DNA of 64,000 nt from Cognatundibacterium rugosum (GTDB taxonomy: Bacteria > Pseudomonadota > Gammaproteobacteria > Burkholderiales > Burkholderiaceae_D), in contig NZ_JACOGG010000006.1 of NCBI RefSeq assembly GCF_014284365.1, positions 124,001 to 188,000 on the forward strand, given 5' to 3'. A program made the position numbers and the translations under genes. A model generated the notes under the pieces. That model searched no databases. It was given only the letters and a program-made list of their open reading frames with translations, and was not told the DNA's origin. Shown here piece by piece: positions 47,825 through 60,520 of this stretch (its first letter is position 1; each line of letters opens with the position of its first letter).

Positions 47825-48628
47825 TCATTCAATGTCTATAAAAGTACGCTGTGGAATGCGCTGCCCGGCACCAACAGCAAACGCGTGCTGCAGGCAGCGC
47901 TGGGTATAGCTTTGCGCCCGATCGAGCGCGACCTCCAGCGTTTGACCATGCGCGAGTTGAGCCGCAATCGCAGCCGCCAGCGTACAACCACTGCCATGAA
48001 ACTCGCCCGCCAGCCTTTCCCACTGCCATTCGCGCGCCATGCTGCCACCGCGCTCCATCCAGTAGTTGTGTACCAGGCGATCATTACCATGCCCGCCCTT
48101 GAGTAACACATCGGCAGCATGCGTTGGCATCCATGTCGCCAGTTGCGCTCGCCAGTCATTTGCGCTGGTACCGGACAAACGTGCCAGCTCGGGCAAATTC
48201 GGCGTAATCAGCGTAGCTTGTTGTAGCAAGGCTTGCAGTGTAAGCACTGCATCGTCGACGCTGAGTGCATCGCCACGACCGCTGCCCAGTACAGTATCCA
48301 ATACCACAGGCAAGTCAGGCTGTGCATGCCTCAATTGCGCCAACTCTTCCGCTAAAACATCGGCTAACATACGATTGCCGATGATGCCCAGTTTCACCGC
48401 GTCAAAGCGATAGGCATGCAGCAAAGTTCGCAACTGCGCTAAGACGATATCGATCGCTACCGGATGCACGCCATAAACCCGATCATGATCCTGCACCGTC
48501 AGTGCCGTAATGATGGGCATGGCATGCGCACCCTGAGCGGCAATCGCTTCGATATCTGCCTGTATACCTGCACCACCACAGGGGTCATGGCCAGCCAGCA
48601 CCAGAACCAGCGGCCGCTGGACAGCCAT
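47825..48628 (-). CDS. thiD: Hydroxymethylpyrimidine / phosphomethylpyrimidine kinase
   Basis: Phosphorylates HMP twice to HMP-PP, the pyrimidine donor for ThiE. The 267-residue protein has the ribokinase-like motifs LAGHDPCGGAGIQADI, DTVLGSGRGDAL and the ATP/anion-hole GEFHGSGCTLAAAI. Its start overlaps the thiG stop by one base (TGATG). Usual length for stand-alone ThiD. Confidence 0.93.
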   Translation of the reverse strand: MAVQRPLVLVLAGHDPCGGAGIQADIEAIAAQGAHAMPIITALTVQDHDRVYGVHPVAIDIVLAQLRTLLHAYRFDAVKLGIIGNRMLADVLAEELAQLRHAQPDLPVVLDTVLGSGRGDALSVDDAVLTLQALLQQATLITPNLPELARLSGTSANDWRAQLATWMPTHAADVLLKGGHGNDRLVHNYWMERGGSMAREWQWERLAGEFHGSGCTLAAAIAAQLAHGQTLEVALDRAQSYTQRCLQHAFAVGAGQRIPQRTFIDIE

Positions 48629-49422
48629 CAGCTCACCACCCGTCCGCTCATAGGAGACGATGGTGACGCCACAAATTGACGTGGCATGCGCCCAGCCAGA
48701 TAGGCCTCGCGACCGGCCTGTACCGCCAGTCCCATCGCATGCGCCATACGAACCGGGTCTTGTGCTGCGGCGATGGCAGAATTCATTAACACGCCATCAC
48801 ACCCCAGTTCCATCGCAATCGCCGCATCCGATGCGGTACCAACACCGGCGTCGACCAGCACCGGCACGCTGGATTGCGCGATGATCAGCGATAAGTTCCA
48901 GGGATTGAGTATGCCCATGCCGGAACCGATCAATGACGCCAGCGGCATCACAGCGACACAGCCTATGTCTTCCAACATTTTTGCCTGGATAGGATCATCG
49001 CTGCAATACACCATCACATCGAAGCCATCCTTTACCAGTATCTTTGCTGCCTTCAAAGTCTCCGGCATATTTGGAAACAGCGTTTTCTCATCACCCAGGA
49101 CCTCCAGCTTACACAGCTTGTGTCCACCAAGCAGTTCACGCCCCAGCTGTAGCGTGTAAACCGCATCTTCTGCGTTATAGCAACCGGCAGAATTCGGCAA
49201 TATGGTGTAACGGCTGGGTGGCACCACATCCAGCAAACTAGGCGCATTCGGATCCTGACCAATATTCACCCGGCGTATCGCAACCGTAATGATGTCAGCA
49301 CCACTGGCCTCCGTTGCCAACCTGGTTTGCTCAAGATCCTTGTACTTTCCACTGCCTACCAATAATCGCGAACGATAAGTTGTGCCGGCGATCGTCAAAC
49401 CGTTATCTTTCTGATTTTGCAT
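48628..49422 (-). CDS. thiG: Thiazole synthase
   Basis: Forms the thiazole ring of thiamin from deoxyxylulose-5-phosphate, dehydroglycine and ThiS-carried sulfur. The 264-residue TIM barrel has [31 protein letters not shown] and a phosphate-binding [17 protein letters not shown], typical of ThiG. The 390 bp before its start holds two palindromic repeats; thiS lies on the far side of them. Confidence 0.95.
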   Translation of the reverse strand: MQNQKDNGLTIAGTTYRSRLLVGSGKYKDLEQTRLATEASGADIITVAIRRVNIGQDPNAPSLLDVVPPSRYTILPNSAGCYNAEDAVYTLQLGRELLGGHKLCKLEVLGDEKTLFPNMPETLKAAKILVKDGFDVMVYCSDDPIQAKMLEDIGCVAVMPLASLIGSGMGILNPWNLSLIIAQSSVPVLVDAGVGTASDAAIAMELGCDGVLMNSAIAAAQDPVRMAHAMGLAVQAGREAYLAGRMPRQFVASPSSPMSGRVVS

Positions 49423-49505
49423 TTCAATTCCTTTTTATATCCGTCCGCGTGCAATTCAACCTAAAACTGCACATCAATTAAGAAGCTAATTAAACCGAAA
49501 GCCAT

Positions 49506-49611
49506 ACCACCGAGACACAGAGGCTCAGAGCAAACACAGAGGAAATTTCACTCGAGCTTTTTTCTCTCTTTCCCTCTGTGTCTCCGTGTCTCTGTGTTGA
49601 AAGGTTTTCAG
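49506..49611. repeat. Tandem palindromic repeat, copy 1 (thi operon)
   Basis: A 106-bp element between thiS and thiG. It contains imperfect inverted arms: an outer ACCACCGAGACAC near one end matched by GTGTCTCTGTGTT near the other, and an inner CACAGAGG matched by CCTCTGTG. Copy 2 at 49670-49774 differs at five positions plus one deleted base. Similar CACAGAG-type palindromic repeats are seen in intergenic regions of other bacteria; a family name is not assigned here. Confidence 0.85.
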
Positions 49612-49669
49612 GCTTTCATTTTTTTAAAACTGACTCTGACTACCTAAACACAACTCAATCAACAGCTAC

Positions 49670-49774
49670 ACCACCGAGACACAGAGGCTCGGAGTAAGCA
49701 CAGAGGAATTTCACTCGAGCTTTTTTCCCTCTTTCCCTCTGTGTCTCCGTGTCTCTGTGTTGAGAGGTTTTCAG
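49670..49774. repeat. Tandem palindromic repeat, copy 2 (thi operon)
   Basis: A 105-bp direct copy of the element at 49506-49611, in the same orientation and 58 bp away. In the mRNA each copy could fold into a long hairpin. Placed inside an operon, they could stabilise, attenuate or process the transcript between thiS and thiG. Confidence 0.85.
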
Positions 49775-49812
49775 ATTTTCAGGTTTAAGATTTTCAGTAA
49801 TAAGTCAAACCC

Positions 49813-50013
49813 TCAACCGCCGCCGATTGCGCGCACGATGTCGACCTGATCTGCCGCTTGCAATGTGCGTGTAGCCCAGGCCGGACGTGGAACAATCTGA
49901 CGATTGACGGCGACCGCTATCGCTTTCTGGCTTAGTTGCATACTGGCGATCAGATCGGACAGTAACTGCGCATCCGGTAAGTGATGGGTTGCACCGTTTA
50001 ACTGAATTTCCAT
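49813..50013 (-). CDS. thiS: Sulfur carrier protein ThiS
   Basis: Ubiquitin-like sulfur carrier (66 aa) that delivers sulfur to the thiazole from its C-terminal thiocarboxylate. The frame ends RAIGGG, giving the Gly-Gly tail needed for adenylation by ThiF. Begins 11 bp after thiC on the minus strand. Separated from thiG by the tandem repeats. Confidence 0.92.
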   Translation of the reverse strand: MEIQLNGATHHLPDAQLLSDLIASMQLSQKAIAVAVNRQIVPRPAWATRTLQAADQVDIVRAIGGG

Positions 50014-50024
50014 CGTTGTGCTCC

Positions 50025-51962
<1,938 letters not shown>

Positions 51963-52023
51963 TTATGGCTTGGAGCCAGCAAAGGAGTTGGTATAGAACC
52001 ACAACAAACCTAACGTTTGTGCA

Positions 52024-52126
52024 CGCTCTAGCAGCTTCCCTTCGCTGGCATTATCCAGATCAGGTTCGAGGGTATTTCTCACCCGTTATCCACATCGACA
52101 GATGCGGCTAACAGGACCCCTAGCAT
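52024..52126 (-). ncRNA. TPP riboswitch of thiC
   Basis: On the minus strand the conserved THI-box parts are present: TGAGAAATACCC, then ACCTGATCTGGATAATGCCAGCG followed by AGGGAA. The P3 stem is extended by CCGCATC/GATGTGG. The first base of the CTGAGA sensor segment reads G rather than C (GTGAGA). It lies 86 bp before thiC and should lower expression when thiamin pyrophosphate is abundant. Confidence 0.93.
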
Positions 52127-52144
52127 GGTGTTATCACGACTTGT

Positions 52145-52659
52145 GTTCGTGACAGCGTGCGCATTATAGCGCTTAATTTATCTGATTCAACCATCTATTT
52201 CCCAGCGGCTTGGGGACGCACTACATGCACACGGCCAAACCCGCAGGAGGCGGTCTGCATCCGGTCTCAAACACAATCCTGATAGTGACCGCCAGCTCAT
52301 AAGGCTTCGGCGCGCAATGTGATGGTGCGGCCTATGCAGGAAAAATCTGACTTCACATACTCGCACAATCGAATGAAATTCAAAGCAGTACGCCCGAAAG
52401 GATGTCAATACAACAATAAAGTTGCATTCTATACTTGCCCATTAACAACTACCAAACACTGAATGCTGTGTAAGCGATGAAACAACATTCATCACTCTTA
52501 CACAGTACATCATCAGATGAAATCCTTATGGCCCCTCCTCGCAAAGACACACGGACCAGCAGATTCCTTCCCTGACCGTCAAAAAGCAACGTAATGACGA
52601 CGTGTTCAGCCTCACTCTCATTTATAATCAAAGGTTTAGCACTCAACCAACAGATCATC
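52145..52659. other. Gene-free stretch between the thi operon and valS
   Basis: Must hold the promoters of thiC (minus) and valS (plus). A GC-rich patch at about 52195-52265 contrasts with the AT-rich rest and may be a remnant, but no protein frame is recognised; a 73-codon minus-strand frame (52187-52408) has no family resemblance. A 118-codon minus-strand frame further on overlaps valS and is rejected. Confidence 0.4.
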
Positions 52660-55485
52660 ATGGAATTAGCGAAGTCTTTCGAACCCGCAGAAATCGAACA
52701 ACACTGGCGCGCCGAGTGGGAGCAACGCGGATATTTCGCGGCCAGCATGGACGATGGCAAACCTTCATTCTCTATACAACTGCCACCACCTAATGTGACA
52801 GGCACGCTGCATATGGGCCATGCTTTTAATCAGACCATCATGGATGGCCTGACCCGCTACTACCGTATGCGTGGCTTTAACACAGCCTGGGTGCCTGGGA
52901 CAGATCATGCAGGTATCGCGACGCAGATCGTAGTGGAACGCCAGCTTGATGCACAAAAGATCTCACGCCATGATCTGGGCCGTGAAAAATTTCTGGAAAA
53001 AGTCTGGGAATGGAAAGAGAAATCCGGCTCCACTATCACCGGTCAGATGCGTCGTATGGGTGCATCAGCAGACTGGGACCGCGAATACTTTACGATGGAT
53101 GCTGAGCGCTCCAAGTCGGTCACTGAAGTATTTGTAAGGCTGGTAGAACAAGGCCTGATTTATCGTGGCAAGCGCCTGGTTAACTGGGACCCGGTACTGG
53201 GTACAGCGGTATCTGACCTGGAAGTGGTTTCGGAAGAAGAAGACGGCTCTATGTGGCATATCCGCTATCCGTTTGCGGATGGTTCTGGTCATCTGACCGT
53301 CGCCACCACGCGTCCGGAAACCTTGCTGGGTGACGTGGCCGTCGCGGTTGATCCTACTGACGAGCGCTATAGCGCACTGGTCGGCAAGCTGCTCAAACTG
53401 CCTTTGACTGAGCGTGAAATTCCAGTGATTGCCGACAGCTATGTCGATAAGGAATTCGGTACCGGCTGTGTGAAAATCACGCCTGCGCATGACTTCAATG
53501 ACTATGCGGTCGGTCAACGGCACAATCTCGACAAAATCAGCATCCTGACACTGGACGCGAAAATTAATGAGAATGCGCCAGAACAATACCGTGGTCTGGA
53601 TCGCTTTGAAGCACGTAAGCAAATCGTGGCTGACCTCGATGCACAGGGCTTACTGGAATCAGTGAAACCGCACAAATTGATGGTGCCACGTGGTGACCGT
53701 ACCAATGTCGTCATCGAACCTATGCTGACAGATCAGTGGTTCATGGCGATGAGCAAACCGGCACCGGAAGGCACCCACTTCCCGGGCAAATCGATCGCAG
53801 AAGTCGCGCTCGAAAAAGTCGCCTCCGGTGAAATTAAGTTCGTTCCTGAAAACTGGAGCAACACTTATAACCAGTGGCTCAACAATATCCAGGACTGGTG
53901 TATTTCACGTCAGCTCTGGTGGGGACATCAGATCCCGGCCTGGTATGGCGATGACGGCCAGGTCTTTGTGGCACGCAATGAAGCAGATGCACAGGCAAAA
54001 GCACAGGCAGCGGGTTATCACGGTGCCTTGAAACGTGATGAGGACGTGCTCGATACCTGGTTCTCATCTGCGTTGGTCCCGTTCTCTACCATGGGCTGGC
54101 CGGAAGAGACACCTGACATACGCCATTTCCTGCCGTCTTCTGTACTGGTCACCGGCTTCGACATCATTTTCTTCTGGGTCGCACGTATGGTCATGATGAC
54201 CGTGCATTTCACTGGAAAAGTGCCATTTAACACTGTGTATGTGCATGGTCTGGTGCGGGACTCCAGCGGCCAGAAAATGTCTAAATCTAAAGGCAATACG
54301 CTCGATCCTATCGATCTGATCGATGGCATCAAGATCGATGACCTGGTAGCGAAACGCACAGTTGGCCTGATGAATCCTAAGCAGGCGAGCGCGATCGAAA
54401 AAGCCACCCGCAAAGAATTTGCAGATGGTATCCCGGCCTATGGCACCGATGCATTGCGCTTCACCATGGCAAGCTATGCCTCATTGGGGCGCAACATCAA
54501 CTTTGATCTGGGTCGCTGCGAAGGTTATCGCAACTTCTGCAATAAGCTGTGGAATGCGACCCGCTTCGTGCTGATGAATACCGAAGGCAAGGACTGTGGT
54601 TTTGGTGCAGAGATCACGGATGCGGATCTGGATTACTCGCAAGCAGACAAATGGATCATTTCGACACTGCAACGCGCCGAGGCAGAAATAGAAAAAGGTT
54701 TCGCTGACTTCCGCTTCGATAACATTGCATCGGCAATTTATAAATTTGTCTGGGACGAATATTGTGACTGGTATCTGGAAGTGGCAAAAGTCCAGGTGCA
54801 GCAAGGTACAGAAGCACAACAACGTGCAACCCGCCGCACTTTGTTGCGTGTACTCGAAGCGATTCTGCGTCTTGCCCACCCAGTCATTCCTTTCGTGACC
54901 GAACAGCTATGGCAAACCGTGGCACCGCTGGCAGGCAAGCAACTCAACCCAGCCGGCGACTCCATCATGCTGCAAGCGTATCCGCAGCCAGCCGCAGCAA
55001 ACATCAGCGAACAGGCTGAGGGCTGGATGTCTGCACTTAAGGCGATGACGGATGCCTGCCGTAATCTGCGTGGTGAAATGCAGTTGTCGCCCGCATTGCG
55101 CGTTCCTCTGTTAATGCAGGCTGCCAGTGCGGAAGACAAAGTCAGACTGCAGTCATTTGCCCCTTACCTGCAGGCACTGGCCAAACTGTCTGAAGTCCAG
55201 GTACTGGATGCTTTACCTGACTCTCCGGCACCTGTTTCTATCGTCGGCGAATCGAAACTGATGTTGAAAGTAGAGATTGATGTTGCCGCAGAACGTGAAC
55301 GCCTGAGCAAAGAAATTACCCGTCTGGAAACAGAAATTGCAAAAGCGGAAGCGAAGCTGAGCAATGAAAGCTTTGTCGCGCGCGCGCCGGCAGCGGTGGT
55401 CGCACAGGAAAAAGAAAGAATGGCGAATTTCTCTGCCACGCTGGCAAAATTACGTGAACAGGCAGCGAAGTTACCGGCGGCCTGA
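52660..55485 (+). CDS. valS: Valyl-tRNA synthetase
   Basis: Charges tRNA-Val. The 941-residue class I enzyme has [17 protein letters not shown] (HIGH-type motif), the editing domain with [27 protein letters not shown], an anticodon-binding domain ([13 protein letters not shown]) and a C-terminal coiled coil. The start chosen is the ATG at 52660 before MELAKSFEP; earlier codons in frame are not conserved. A terminator follows. Confidence 0.97.
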   Translation: MELAKSFEPAEIEQHWRAEWEQRGYFAASMDDGKPSFSIQLPPPNVTGTLHMGHAFNQTIMDGLTRYYRMRGFNTAWVPGTDHAGIATQIVVERQLDAQKISRHDLGREKFLEKVWEWKEKSGSTITGQMRRMGASADWDREYFTMDAERSKSVTEVFVRLVEQGLIYRGKRLVNWDPVLGTAVSDLEVVSEEEDGSMWHIRYPFADGSGHLTVATTRPETLLGDVAVAVDPTDERYSALVGKLLKLPLTEREIPVIADSYVDKEFGTGCVKITPAHDFNDYAVGQRHNLDKISILTLDAKINENAPEQYRGLDRFEARKQIVADLDAQGLLESVKPHKLMVPRGDRTNVVIEPMLTDQWFMAMSKPAPEGTHFPGKSIAEVALEKVASGEIKFVPENWSNTYNQWLNNIQDWCISRQLWWGHQIPAWYGDDGQVFVARNEADAQAKAQAAGYHGALKRDEDVLDTWFSSALVPFSTMGWPEETPDIRHFLPSSVLVTGFDIIFFWVARMVMMTVHFTGKVPFNTVYVHGLVRDSSGQKMSKSKGNTLDPIDLIDGIKIDDLVAKRTVGLMNPKQASAIEKATRKEFADGIPAYGTDALRFTMASYASLGRNINFDLGRCEGYRNFCNKLWNATRFVLMNTEGKDCGFGAEITDADLDYSQADKWIISTLQRAEAEIEKGFADFRFDNIASAIYKFVWDEYCDWYLEVAKVQVQQGTEAQQRATRRTLLRVLEAILRLAHPVIPFVTEQLWQTVAPLAGKQLNPAGDSIMLQAYPQPAAANISEQAEGWMSALKAMTDACRNLRGEMQLSPALRVPLLMQAASAEDKVRLQSFAPYLQALAKLSEVQVLDALPDSPAPVSIVGESKLMLKVEIDVAAERERLSKEITRLETEIAKAEAKLSNESFVARAPAAVVAQEKERMANFSATLAKLREQAAKLPAA

Positions 55486-55511
55486 AGCCGGGACTGCGAA
55501 TAACGCCCACA

Positions 55512-55550
55512 TAAAACCGGAGCGCATTTTTATGCAGCTCCGGTTTTTTT
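55512..55550 (+). terminator. Intrinsic terminator of valS
   Basis: A stem with arms ACCGGAGC (55516-55523) and GCTCCGGT (55537-55544), extended by GCAT/ATGC, followed by a run of T residues to 55550. Confidence 0.9.
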
Positions 55551-55782
55551 CTGTCTGCGGAAATCCAGTCAAATAATTTACATTGAAGAAATTAAGCAGG
55601 TAAAAGCATTACTGTGCAAAGTATTGTTTGCCACTTCACATCGCTCAGTACAAAAATTCTAAAGGCTGTCCTCTATAAAACTTAGACAAAATACCAGAGT
55701 CAACACGTACAATCAGTCATCGGCAGCACACCGACAGGACTGAAGTCTATAGCGTCATTAAAAAACAGAACCAGGAGACAAC

Positions 55783-56226
55783 ATGAAAAAAATCAGCCTT
55801 TTAGTACTACTGTTCTCACTCGTTGCCGTGCCTTTTGCGCATGCGGAAGACACACCAGTCGGACTCTGGAAAAATATTGATGATAAAACCGGCAAGCCCA
55901 AGGCGCTGATCCGTATCACCGAGAGCAATGGCGAATTGCAGGGAAAAATCGAAAAATTATTCCTTGACGACGGTGCCGACAAAAATCCCAAATGCGACAA
56001 ATGCGAGGGCATCAATAAAGATCAACCGGTAATAGGAATGACTATCCTGTACGGCCTGAAAAAAGACAATGATGAATACAATGGCGGCAAAATCATCGAC
56101 CCTGCGAACGGGAAAGTGTATAGCAGTAAATTAACCCTGATCGATAACAATAAAAAGCTCAATGTACGCGGCTATATCGGCACCCCATTTCTGGGTCGTT
56201 CCCAGACCTGGATACGAGAACAGTAA
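55783..56226 (+). CDS. DUF2147 secreted protein
   Basis: A 147-residue protein of the DUF2147 family. Signal peptide at residues 1-21 (ending AHA); the mature protein starts EDTPVGLWKNIDDKTGKPKA and has one C-x2-C pair (KCDKCEG). Related proteins are small, beta-rich, presumably periplasmic and of unknown role. The RBS (CAGGAGA) is good. A terminator follows. Confidence 0.88.
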   Translation: MKKISLLVLLFSLVAVPFAHAEDTPVGLWKNIDDKTGKPKALIRITESNGELQGKIEKLFLDDGADKNPKCDKCEGINKDQPVIGMTILYGLKKDNDEYNGGKIIDPANGKVYSSKLTLIDNNKKLNVRGYIGTPFLGRSQTWIREQ

Positions 56227-56254
56227 TTGCCAGGCAGTTTTATTCAAAGCAAAG

Positions 56255-56282
56255 ACGGAAGCAAATGCTTCCGTTTTTTTTT
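56255..56282 (+). terminator. Intrinsic terminator of the DUF2147 gene
   Basis: Arms ACGGAAGC (56255-56262) and GCTTCCGT (56267-56274) with an AAAT loop, then a run of nine T residues (56274-56282). Confidence 0.9.
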
Positions 56283-56562
56283 GGCATTCACGTGTTACCG
56301 ACATCCACCTGCCATGCTGTGCCGTACTTTGCGAGAGTACGACAATGTCCACCGGCTTGAAAAATTCTGTAGCAGCTCTATTGTTATTCCATGGCATCAA
56401 GTTTTCGCGCATCAATAGACAGAAATGTTGCACTTGAATAATCCTGTGCATAATAAGTAACACTTCGGAAAATACGTAAAACAATTTCTTTGGTCTGCAT
56501 TACCATGTTACCCAAAAGAAATTTCATATATAGCCTGGCGCAAACTTACCTGGATCCTCCCC
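56283..56562. other. Region upstream of the second chemoreceptor
   Basis: Gene-free. No sigma-28 (flagellar) promoter of the form TAAA-N15-GCCGATAA was found, although chemoreceptor genes often have one. Short frames here overlap the terminator and are not accepted. Confidence 0.35.
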
Positions 56563-58116
56563 ATGCTGAAGACTATTCTGACCCGTATCACCATACGCTT
56601 ACGACTCACACTGGGCTTTGGCATCGTGTTGCTATTCACCAGTGGCATACTCGGTCTGGGCTTATTTAAACTCAGTCAGTTGCAGCGCAGCGCAGACTAC
56701 ATTTTCCAAACTAAGGTGGCGAGTCTGGATGCGGCAACGGAAATGCGCGAGCAAGGACGGGCGCTCACCCTGACCTTACGCAAGATGACGGCTCCACGCG
56801 ATCAGAGCGAAGCGGAAAAAGAAACTAAACGTCTGGTCAGTGCGCTCAGCAGCTTTGAAGAGTCCGAGGCCGTCGCCAAAAAACTTTTGTCTGATCCAAA
56901 TGACCTGACACGGTTACAGGCTGCCATCGTACAAAAACAAGCCGTACTCGCGATTATCAAAAAAATCCAAACCTTTGTTGCGGAAGGCAATTACTTCGAT
57001 GCCTCAGGTTTGTTGCAAACCGAATTTCTGGTGCCGCATGAAAAATGGATGACAGAGCTGACTGAGCTGGCCAAATTACAACATGACGCGATGCGCTCCA
57101 CCTATGAACAATCGCTGGCGAATTACCGCAGCTCTGTAATTAGTTTACTACTCATCGGTGTGCTGACTTTAGCCACGGGCGCACTGGCAGGATGGCTGAT
57201 TGCACGCAGCATCATATCCCCGCTGAAAGCCGCGGTACATATCGCCGATGGAATTGCCAATAATAATCTGACCGCCAGAATAGAAGTAAGGACGCAGGAC
57301 GAGCTGGGAGAATTACTTGGCTCTTTGCGACAGATGCAAGATAACTTCGTGCAAACCATCACCAGGATTAAGGACGGTGCATCCACGATCACAACAGCCT
57401 CACAGGAAATCGCTACTGGCAATGCTGATCTCTCGTCCAGAACGGAAAACCAGGCTGGCTCATTGGAAGAAACCGCGAGCTCGATGGAAGAGCTGACCAG
57501 CACGGTCAGACAAAATGCGGACAATGCGCGTCAGGCGAATCAATTAGTCTTATCAGCCAGTCAGGTCGCCATTAAAGGTGGCAGTGTAGTTGGTCAGGTG
57601 GTTGAAACCATGGGCCAGATTAAGAGCAGTTCGCAGAAAATTGTCGATATCATCAGTGTCATCGATGGCATTGCGTTTCAAACCAATATTCTGGCGCTGA
57701 ATGCAGCAGTCGAAGCCGCACGTGCCGGTGAACAGGGCCGTGGCTTTGCCGTGGTTGCTGCCGAAGTACGCAATCTGGCGCAGCGCAGCGCGGGCGCAGC
57801 CAAAGAAATCAAACAATTGATCGATGACTCCGTTGGTAATGTAGAACGCGGCAGCCTGTTGGTGGATGATGCCGGTAAGACCATGCATGACATCGTCAGC
57901 AGTGTGCAACATGTGGCCGACATCATGAGTGAAATCACCGCGGCCAGCACCGAGCAAAGTGCCGGGATAGAACAAGTGAACCTCGCGATCACTGAAATGG
58001 ATGAAATGACGCAGCAAAATGCAGCATTAGTGGAGCAGGCTGCAGCGGCCGCGGAAAGTATGGAAGAACAAGCACTGGTATTAGCACAAGCAGTCAGCGT
58101 ATTCCGCTTGCCATGA
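56563..58116 (+). CDS. Methyl-accepting chemotaxis protein, four-helix-bundle sensor type
   Basis: A 517-residue chemoreceptor. Two transmembrane helices (about 13-36 and 187-213) frame a periplasmic helical domain of about 150 residues, typical of the 4HB ligand-binding class. HAMP (from about 214) and a signalling domain with [29 protein letters not shown] follow. The ligand is unknown. No pentapeptide tether (NWETF type) is seen at the C-terminus. Confidence 0.93.
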   Translation: MLKTILTRITIRLRLTLGFGIVLLFTSGILGLGLFKLSQLQRSADYIFQTKVASLDAATEMREQGRALTLTLRKMTAPRDQSEAEKETKRLVSALSSFEESEAVAKKLLSDPNDLTRLQAAIVQKQAVLAIIKKIQTFVAEGNYFDASGLLQTEFLVPHEKWMTELTELAKLQHDAMRSTYEQSLANYRSSVISLLLIGVLTLATGALAGWLIARSIISPLKAAVHIADGIANNNLTARIEVRTQDELGELLGSLRQMQDNFVQTITRIKDGASTITTASQEIATGNADLSSRTENQAGSLEETASSMEELTSTVRQNADNARQANQLVLSASQVAIKGGSVVGQVVETMGQIKSSSQKIVDIISVIDGIAFQTNILALNAAVEAARAGEQGRGFAVVAAEVRNLAQRSAGAAKEIKQLIDDSVGNVERGSLLVDDAGKTMHDIVSSVQHVADIMSEITAASTEQSAGIEQVNLAITEMDEMTQQNAALVEQAAAAAESMEEQALVLAQAVSVFRLP

Positions 58117-58296
58117 CGACTAAGCCAGCGCTGGCTCGAGCCCGCTCTGGATTCCGGCACGATGCGTTCCTGTCCAAGTGGTTCGATTAAATCTGAATAA
58201 AATGTCATTCTGACTTGATGTATATCACGAACAGCGAGTGCTAAAAATATACGATGGAGTCAACAGGAATTGTCCTGCATCTGTTAAGGAGCCGAA

Positions 58297-58542
58297 ATGC
58301 AAGTTGACCATCATCCATTAGCTGCCGATTTTCCGGAATACAAAGACGCTATTCATCATCTGAAAATGAACAATGCACATTTCGCCAAACTGTTCACCGA
58401 ATATGACGATGCAGACAAGGCCATCAACCGCGCAGAAAACGGCGCAGAACACCTGGCCGAAACGGCACTGGAAGACCTGAAAAAAGTCCGTATCAGTCTG
58501 AAAGACCAGTTGTTTCAACTGCTGAGATCGGCTGCAAATTAA
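58297..58542 (+). CDS. YdcH/DUF465-family small protein
   Basis: An 81-residue predicted helical protein with the DUF465 pattern (PEYKDAIHHLKMNNAHFAKLF, then LEDLKKVRISLKDQLFQLL). In Proteobacteria such proteins occur next to chemoreceptors and other unrelated genes; function unknown. The ribosome binding site AAGGAG at 58287-58292 supports the start. It lies between the second and third chemoreceptors. Confidence 0.85.
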   Translation: MQVDHHPLAADFPEYKDAIHHLKMNNAHFAKLFTEYDDADKAINRAENGAEHLAETALEDLKKVRISLKDQLFQLLRSAAN

Positions 58543-58755
58543 TCCTCACATTCGGGCGGAGGTGCGCGCTCTGCCCGGTGTTCTCTGTCATCACAGGCAT
58601 CCCTGCTGAAACGCCACCAGGCAAATTATCTGCCTGAACGGTAACAGCAGCCAGCAATCAGCTCTGACTTTTCGTACTGTCCCCGAGAGGCGGACAAGCC
58701 GGATTTCGTCTGTCATACGGATCAACACTGCTTTCATCGTCTATGGACTGTCATC

Positions 58756-60435
58756 ATGAATCTTCCTCAACTCAAAATTGCTACCCGGCTCGCGCTCTGT
58801 TTCGCCAGCATCCTGATTTTTTCTTTTCTTGCTACAGCACTTGCCCAATGGCGTCTGCAACAGACTGCTGACGAAACCCGCCAGATGATGCAACAACCAC
58901 TGGCAAAAGAACGCATGATTTCTGACTGGTATCGTTACATCCAGGTTGGCGTGCGCCGTACTGCTGCGATTGCCAAAAGCAGTGACAGCTCTTTATTGCA
59001 GTTTTTTTCTGAAGATGCTGCTGCGACCATGAAGGGCGCGAGCGATATGCAAAACAAAATTGAGAGCCTGCTCAACACAGACGAAGAAAAAAAACTATTT
59101 GCAGATATCTCGGCAGAACGAAAAATATATACCAGTGCACGGGAAGATATCCTGGCCGCCAAAGAGCGTGGCGATACCGCACAGGCGAATCAATTGATCG
59201 CAACGACTTTCATGCCCGCGGCAAAGCGCTATCAGGCTTTAGTACAGAATTTACTGGAAAAACAGCGGGAAGAATTAAACCGGCTCGCCGGGAAAATAGA
59301 GGCGAATTATCAGAGCACAAAAACCATACTCTCCACATTAAGTGTGCTGGCGTTTCTATGCGGTGTACTGTGCACCTGGTTACTGGCTCGCAGTATTCTG
59401 CGCGAACTGGGCGGTGAGCCCGCCTATGCATCAGCGATTGCGCGACGCATTGCGCAAGGCGATCTCGCCACAGAGGTTGTGTTGCAGCCACGCGATCAAA
59501 GTAGTTTGCTGTATGCAATGAAAACCATGCGCGATGGCCTGGCCAATATCGTCAGTCAAGTAAGGGCCGGTACTGAAACCATCGCCAGTGCCTCCGATCA
59601 GATTGCAGCCGGCAATCTCGATTTATCCGGACGTACCGAAGCCCAGGCCAGTGCGCTGGAGCAAACCGCAGCATCGATGGAGCAGTTGAATTCCACCGTA
59701 CGCCAAAATGCCGATAACGCACGGCAGGCCAATCAGCTCGCTGCATCGGCCTCAGACATCGCAGCCAAAGGTGGCGAAGTGGTCAGCCAGGTCGTGAACA
59801 CGATGCACGGCATCAACAACTCTGCGCATAAGATCACTGAAATCATCGGTGTCATCGATGGCATCGCGTTCCAGACCAATATTCTGGCGCTGAACGCGGC
59901 GGTGGAAGCTGCGCGCGCAGGTGATCAGGGCCGTGGCTTTGCGGTGGTTGCGACCGAAGTACGTAATCTGGCACAACGTAGTGCCGCAGCGGCGAAAGAA
60001 ATCAAAGTCTTGATCGGTGACTCCGTCAATCAGGTGCAGGTCGGTAGCAAACTGGTCGAACAAGCCGGTAGCACCATGCAGGATATCGTGCAAAGTGTAG
60101 AGCAGGTCGCCGGCATCATGCATGACATTACCAGCGCCAGCCAGGAACAAAGTCAGGGCATAGCCCAGGTCAATCAGGCCATCAATCAGATGGATGATAC
60201 AACCCAGCAAAATGCAGCGTTGGTGGAAGAGGCAACGACTGCGTCGGTATCTTTACAAGATCAGGCGCAGCATCTGGCGCAGATGGTCAGCGTGTTCAAA
60301 CTGGATTACGAAAAACCCTTAACTGCACGCAGTGCCAGACTCAAAAAGGTAACTACTCAGACCGCAATCTTTGCCACGCATTTACCGAACGACACACAGC
60401 ACAAAAAAATCGCCAACTCCCGCTTTGATGCCTGA
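58756..60435 (+). CDS. Methyl-accepting chemotaxis protein, four-helix-bundle sensor type
   Basis: A 559-residue chemoreceptor with two transmembrane helices (about 10-28 and 192-213) around a periplasmic helical sensor that resembles the 4HB class (the segment [20 protein letters not shown] near residue 45). HAMP follows, then a signalling domain with [29 protein letters not shown]. The C-terminal tail is basic. It is clearly different from the other two receptors in its sensor region. The ligand is unknown. Confidence 0.93.
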   Translation: MNLPQLKIATRLALCFASILIFSFLATALAQWRLQQTADETRQMMQQPLAKERMISDWYRYIQVGVRRTAAIAKSSDSSLLQFFSEDAAATMKGASDMQNKIESLLNTDEEKKLFADISAERKIYTSAREDILAAKERGDTAQANQLIATTFMPAAKRYQALVQNLLEKQREELNRLAGKIEANYQSTKTILSTLSVLAFLCGVLCTWLLARSILRELGGEPAYASAIARRIAQGDLATEVVLQPRDQSSLLYAMKTMRDGLANIVSQVRAGTETIASASDQIAAGNLDLSGRTEAQASALEQTAASMEQLNSTVRQNADNARQANQLAASASDIAAKGGEVVSQVVNTMHGINNSAHKITEIIGVIDGIAFQTNILALNAAVEAARAGDQGRGFAVVATEVRNLAQRSAAAAKEIKVLIGDSVNQVQVGSKLVEQAGSTMQDIVQSVEQVAGIMHDITSASQEQSQGIAQVNQAINQMDDTTQQNAALVEEATTASVSLQDQAQHLAQMVSVFKLDYEKPLTARSARLKKVTTQTAIFATHLPNDTQHKKIANSRFDA

Positions 60436-60520
60436 TTGTGCAAGATAAAACCGCTATCCCTGCTTAGCGATAGCGGCCTTAGCGGCATTTGACGACAAGG
60501 TCAGCTGCGCCAGACTCAGT

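Noticed and set aside
49506-49774. Tandem repeats considered as a CRISPR array
   Set aside because: Only two copies, each about 105 bp and internally palindromic, with no short spacer-repeat pattern and no cas genes.
52449-52805. A 118-codon minus-strand frame upstream of valS
   Set aside because: Much of it is antisense to valS; the remainder has no coding character.
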